Assembly: GCA_021780095.1 (NCBI GenBank)
Contig: JAJXZK010000128.1
Location: 1 to 5,986, forward strand
Source of the DNA: Acidobacteriota bacterium
Lineage (GTDB): Bacteria > Acidobacteriota > Terriglobia > Terriglobales > Acidobacteriaceae
Direction: 5' to 3'
DNA length: 5,986 nt
Position numbers and translations under genes: made by a program. Under the pieces are notes generated by a model. The model was not told where the DNA came from, did not search any database, and was given only the letters and a program-made list of their open reading frames with translations. Positions 1 to 5,986 of the stretch are shown here, in pieces. Positions within the stretch are counted from its first letter, which is position 1. Each line of letters begins with the position of its first letter.

Positions 1-5
1 GCTAG

Positions 6-254
6 CGGGCTCCTTCGAAGCGTGAGGTTTGGTACCACACTGGAGGATCCACCGGAGATTCAATTATCTCTAGACGATTTCTTGCAGAGACAGGCCTTGT
101 TCAACGGAGTCGGGTAGTCCTTGGCATCCCACGATACATTGTCGAGCGAAGCTGGGTGTTATTAGGTCGGATTGGAATGATGGGACGCGAATTCAGGGAT
201 GCGACCACAGCGCTCCGCTTCGGTGGGGTCAAGTTAGGAGATCAGGCGGGCTAG
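6..254 (+). pseudogene. 3' remnant of a probable family 2 glycosyltransferase, interrupted at the left edge
   Basis: This frame is open for 82 codons and ends with TAG at 252-254. Its translation has WYHTGGSTGD near the start and LGIPRYIVERSW in the middle, followed by a basic, hydrophobic tail. This resembles the region after the catalytic domain in many bacterial family 2 glycosyltransferases, where a W/YY-x-x-G-x-S stretch is followed by a G-(I/V)-P-R-(Y/W) motif. The assignment is by eye and the catalytic domain would lie outside the window. An in-frame TAG sits at 3-5, and no ATG, GTG or TTG occurs in frame before 156, so the fragment cannot start on its own and include these motifs. It is either a decayed gene, or an intact gene with a sequence or assembly error at the edge. 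The stop touches the cutC start, which suggests it was the upstream gene of the same operon. Confidence 0.35.
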
Positions 255-1046
255 ATGAAGACGTCTCTTGAGATTTGTGTCGATTCGGTAGAGTCGGCTG
301 TAGCGGCTGAGTGTGGGGGAGCGCAGCGAATTGAGCTGGTCAATTCGCTGGTCGAAGGGGGGCTAACTCCCAGCCTGGGTCTGATTCGAGCGGTCCGTTC
401 GCGAATCAAGATCGGGGTTTACGTAATGATTCGGCCCCGAGCGGGCGACTTCATATACTCTGACGACGAACTGGCGATCATGCGCGAAGACATAGGGCTG
501 GCAGTCCAAAACAAGGCAGATGGCGTTGTGCTGGGCATACTCACAGCCGATGGCGATGTGGATGTTGAGCGCACACGTGAACTAGTTGAACTGGCGCGCC
601 CGCTGGAGGTTACATTTCACCGGGCCTTCGATATGGCGCGAGACATCGACGAAGCGCTGCGTGCCGTCATTCGAGCGGGCGCAGACCGTGTACTCACGTC
701 TGGGGCTCAACCAACTGCTTTGCAGGGTCGGCATCGCATAGGTGAACTGGTACGAGCTGCTAGGGGAGCAATTGCGATCATGGCTGGGGGAGGCATTCGT
801 GCCGAAAATGTCGAAGCGATCTACCAAGCCACTGGGGCACTTGAGTTCCACGCCGCGCTAAGGAGTCCCGTCGCTAGCCCGATGAAATACCGCAGGAGCA
901 ACCTGCATCTGGGAGTGCCGGGCCTGGATGATACCGTTCATTACGTGGTATCCCCGGCAGATGTTCAAGCTCTGCAGAGGGCCATCACACGTGCGCATAC
1001 CGGGAAAACTGAGATGCAGCGTTCTGAAGTCAGCAGTGCAATTTAG
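255..1046 (+). CDS. cutC: CutC family protein (putative copper homeostasis, TIM barrel)
   Basis: This is a complete 263-residue member of the CutC family, against about 248 in E. coli. Family blocks run in order: LEICVDS at residues 5-11, EGGLTPS at 34-40, IRPRAGDF at 59-66, VTFHRAFDM at 119-127, RVLTSG at 145-150, IMAGGGIRAEN at 175-185 and ASPMKYR at 207-213. The fold is a cytoplasmic TIM barrel. Cys8 lies where E. coli CutC has its Cys pair, and Cys20 is also present. The name comes from copper sensitivity of E. coli cutC mutants, a phenotype later traced largely to the MicL small RNA made from the 3' end of that locus, so a copper role and any enzyme activity remain uncertain. The ATG at 255 is immediately after the upstream stop; AGGAG at 236-240 is 14 bases away and GGCGGG at 245-250 is 4 bases away, so initiation probably depends on coupling. 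About 13 C-terminal residues, rich in polar residues, extend past the usual family end. Confidence 0.92.
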   Translation: MKTSLEICVDSVESAVAAECGGAQRIELVNSLVEGGLTPSLGLIRAVRSRIKIGVYVMIRPRAGDFIYSDDELAIMREDIGLAVQNKADGVVLGILTADGDVDVERTRELVELARPLEVTFHRAFDMARDIDEALRAVIRAGADRVLTSGAQPTALQGRHRIGELVRAARGAIAIMAGGGIRAENVEAIYQATGALEFHAALRSPVASPMKYRRSNLHLGVPGLDDTVHYVVSPADVQALQRAITRAHTGKTEMQRSEVSSAI

Positions 1047-1142
1047 TCGCGATGGGCAAGGGAAGGGATATGAGCCGCCGACAGTCACGTAGAATTGGAG
1101 CGCATTCGAGAATTAGGGTTTGATCGCCCTGAGCGCCGAAAT

Positions 1143-1925
1143 ATGTCTTCCAAAACCGATAAGAGAGCCAAGGAAATTCTGAGGATCTTGCTAAGTCACG
1201 GCAAGATCTCGGTGGAAGAATTGTCCGAACTATTTGCGACTTCGCCGGCAAGCATCCGACGCGACCTGATGCGTCTTGAAGAACGCGGCTTGGTTCATCG
1301 TACTCACGGTGGCGCGATGATAGCCGGGCAAGTCTATGAACCGTTCCGCTTCGATGCATCGTTTCACGAACGTGAAAGACGATTCACACCCGAAAAGCAG
1401 AGGATTGCCTTAGCGGCTGCAGAGTTGGTTGAAGGGAACGAGACAGTCGGGGTTACCGCGGGAACAACGACTACGCAGGTAGCACGTGCACTCCGCGTTC
1501 GTTCTGGGCTGCATGTGATAACGAATGCCGTCAACATCGGCATGGAGCTAAGCTCGGCGAATGGGCTGGATACGGTGCTGACTGGGGGATGCATGCGATG
1601 GCCTGGAGCATTTTCGCTGATCGGGCCCTCAGCGATCGAGTCTCTTAATGTGGTCGTAATGGATAAAGTGTTTCTGGGGGTCTGCGGGGTCAGTCATGAG
1701 TATGGCGCCACAACGATTGAGGCAGACGAGGCGTCGGTATTTCGAGCGATGGTTCGCCGCGCCAAACAGGTTATCGTTGTGGCAGACTCCAGCAAAGTGG
1801 GAATGGTGAGTCCGTCCGTAATTTGTGGCTCTGCTGATATTGATGTATTGATTACAGATGACGGAGTCGCGGCAGAGGCAGTCGAGGCATTCAAGCGCTG
1901 CGACGTGCGCGTCATTGTCGCCTGA
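1143..1925 (+). CDS. DeoR/GlpR family transcriptional repressor
   Basis: Read from the ATG at 1143 the protein has 260 residues, typical for this family. Residues 8-57 form the DeoR winged helix-turn-helix: an EILRILLSHGKISVEELS first part, then the recognition segment SPASIRRDLMRLEERGLVHRT. The rest is the DeoRC sensor domain, with TAGTTTTQVARAL at 105-117, VITNAVNIGMEL, a GG...R...GP block (VLTGGCMRWPGAFSLIGP) and the late VVADSSKVG motif. Members bind DNA without ligand and release it on binding a phosphorylated sugar or related metabolite; the ligand here cannot be read from the sequence. An in-frame TTG at 1095 would add 16 residues that match nothing in the family. Neither start has a strong ribosome binding site, so 1143 was chosen on domain position and length. 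It follows cutC after 96 bases, so it may share that transcript and may control the upstream genes or itself. No sugar kinase or transporter is visible nearby. Confidence 0.9.
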   Translation: MSSKTDKRAKEILRILLSHGKISVEELSELFATSPASIRRDLMRLEERGLVHRTHGGAMIAGQVYEPFRFDASFHERERRFTPEKQRIALAAAELVEGNETVGVTAGTTTTQVARALRVRSGLHVITNAVNIGMELSSANGLDTVLTGGCMRWPGAFSLIGPSAIESLNVVVMDKVFLGVCGVSHEYGATTIEADEASVFRAMVRRAKQVIVVADSSKVGMVSPSVICGSADIDVLITDDGVAAEAVEAFKRCDVRVIVA

Positions 1926-2041
1926 TTAGCACTTATCTTGTCATGATCGGCCTGTGATCTTCACAACCCCCAAGGGGAAGCACCAGTAGGGCGAGCGCAG
2001 TAATTCACTCTTGAAGAACGAACGCAGACGCCATAACCGAC

Positions 2042-2549
2042 TCAGCTCGTTATTCGGACGAGATTCTCAGCTTCGATGCGAGGTCCAAGGATTGAGACCT
2101 TCGGAACTTGGCCGCGTGCCATGGCCACCTCATCACAGCGATAGAGACGGGGACAATTCTGGCAATCCTTGAAGATCTTATCGGGAAGGGCGGCTCTGTT
2201 ATCAACTTCGCGAAAGCCATAACGGAAAAAGAAGTGCGGGATACGCGTGAACAGACAAACGCACCCGACGCCGTTCTCCTCCGCTTCTTCCAGCAGCCCA
2301 CCCAATATTTTCCCGCCTACGCCCTGTCCCTTGGCCTCCGGCCGGACAACGATGGATCTGATCTCAGCGAGGTGTGGTCCATAGAGGTGGAGCGCTCCGC
2401 AGCCCAGGAAGACCCCGGTATCGGACTCCGCAATCGTGAAGTCGCGTACGTTTTCGCAGATTTCTGCAAAGACGCGTCGCAACAGGGTTCCATCATGCGA
2501 AAGGCTGTTAACCAATTCGTAGATGTTGGTTGCATCGTGAAGGCGCGCT

Positions 2550-2563
<14 letters not shown>
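2042..2563 (-). CDS. argA: Short GNAT N-acetyltransferase, probable N-acetylglutamate synthase
   Basis: This is a 173-residue single-domain GNAT protein. The acetyl-CoA binding motif A is at residues 68-87: the beta strand IRSIVVRP, then EAKGQGVGGKIL, which contains the R/Q-x-x-G-x-G type loop as KGQGVG. The FFFRYGF segment at 111-117 is the usual motif B region. The segment KIFKDCQNCPRLYRCDEVAM (129-148) is, from memory, characteristic of short stand-alone N-acetylglutamate synthases such as mycobacterial Rv2747 and their relatives in deltaproteobacteria and Acidobacteriota. These lack the amino-acid-kinase domain of E. coli ArgA. The predicted reaction is acetyl-CoA plus L-glutamate to N-acetylglutamate, the first step of arginine synthesis. 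Its place as the last gene of the arg operon, overlapping argH, supports this. The ATG at 2563 has a good ribosome binding site inside argH. A different amino-acid or general GNAT substrate cannot be excluded without an assay. Confidence 0.8.

Positions 2564-5986
<3,423 letters not shown>

Noticed and set aside
1..194. Cluster of common six-base restriction palindromes (NheI 1-6, BstBI 14-19, KpnI 31-36, BamHI 45-50, XbaI 69-74, EcoRI 189-194), suggesting a polylinker or vector contamination.
   Set aside because: The sites are spread over 190 bases rather than packed together. A frame resembling a glycosyltransferase runs through them without a break, and about three six-base palindromes are expected by chance in this length. 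Vector origin is possible but not favoured.
1070..1123. A 17-codon frame starting ATGAGCCGC with a GGAAGGG just upstream, encoding six arginines, as a possible leader peptide before deoR.
   Set aside because: The Shine-Dalgarno is only two bases from the ATG, no attenuator hairpins follow, and arginine control of a DeoR gene is not expected. Such short frames are common by chance.
1100..1136. Possible hairpin GCGC...AGGG...CCCT...GCGC just before the deoR ATG, as a translational control element.
   Set aside because: Each stem is only four base pairs and the internal loop is very uneven (11 against 2 bases), so it is unlikely to be stable.
1095..1142. TTG start at 1095 for the DeoR regulator, adding 16 residues.
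   Set aside because: The extension does not match the family, no ribosome binding site is placed for it, and the ATG at 1143 gives a normal 260-residue protein. It is not fully excluded.
1967..1977. CCCC-CAA-GGGG stem as a terminator for deoR.
   Set aside because: It has four base pairs with a three-base loop and is followed by AAGCACC rather than a run of T on either strand.

Overview
The window looks like ordinary chromosomal DNA from a bacterium of moderately high GC content. Several proteins and the gene order resemble Acidobacteriota: argF, argG, argH and then a short stand-alone acetyltransferase of the N-acetylglutamate synthase type. That assignment is from memory of the families, not from a search. 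I see no phage, transposon, CRISPR array, tRNA or rRNA.

The window has two converging transcription units. The left one is on the + strand. It starts with the 3' end of a reading frame (6-254) that resembles the C-terminus of a family 2 glycosyltransferase but has an in-frame stop at 3-5. A CutC-family TIM-barrel protein (255-1046) starts on the very next base. After a 96-base gap comes a DeoR-family repressor (1143-1925, possibly starting at a TTG at 1095). DeoR regulators usually sense sugar phosphates, so this half may belong to sugar or envelope metabolism, but no sugar enzyme is visible to confirm it.

The right unit is on the - strand and is an arginine biosynthesis operon, read from the right edge inwards. 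It contains argF (ornithine carbamoyltransferase, 5' end outside the window), argG (argininosuccinate synthase, the long E. coli-like class), argH (argininosuccinate lyase) and a 173-residue GNAT protein, probably a short N-acetylglutamate synthase (argA-like). The genes are tightly packed: 13 bases between argF and argG, an ATGA overlap between argG and argH, and a 14-base overlap between argH and the acetyltransferase. Together they cover the last three steps from ornithine to arginine plus the probable first step, acetylation of glutamate.

The units meet at 1926-2041, a 116-base convergent gap with no convincing terminator. I found no clearly new system. The points most worth a second look are the argH/acetyltransferase overlap, which resembles an unfused version of the ArgH(A) fusion known in some gammaproteobacteria, the cysteine cluster in that acetyltransferase, and the interrupted glycosyltransferase-like frame at the left edge.
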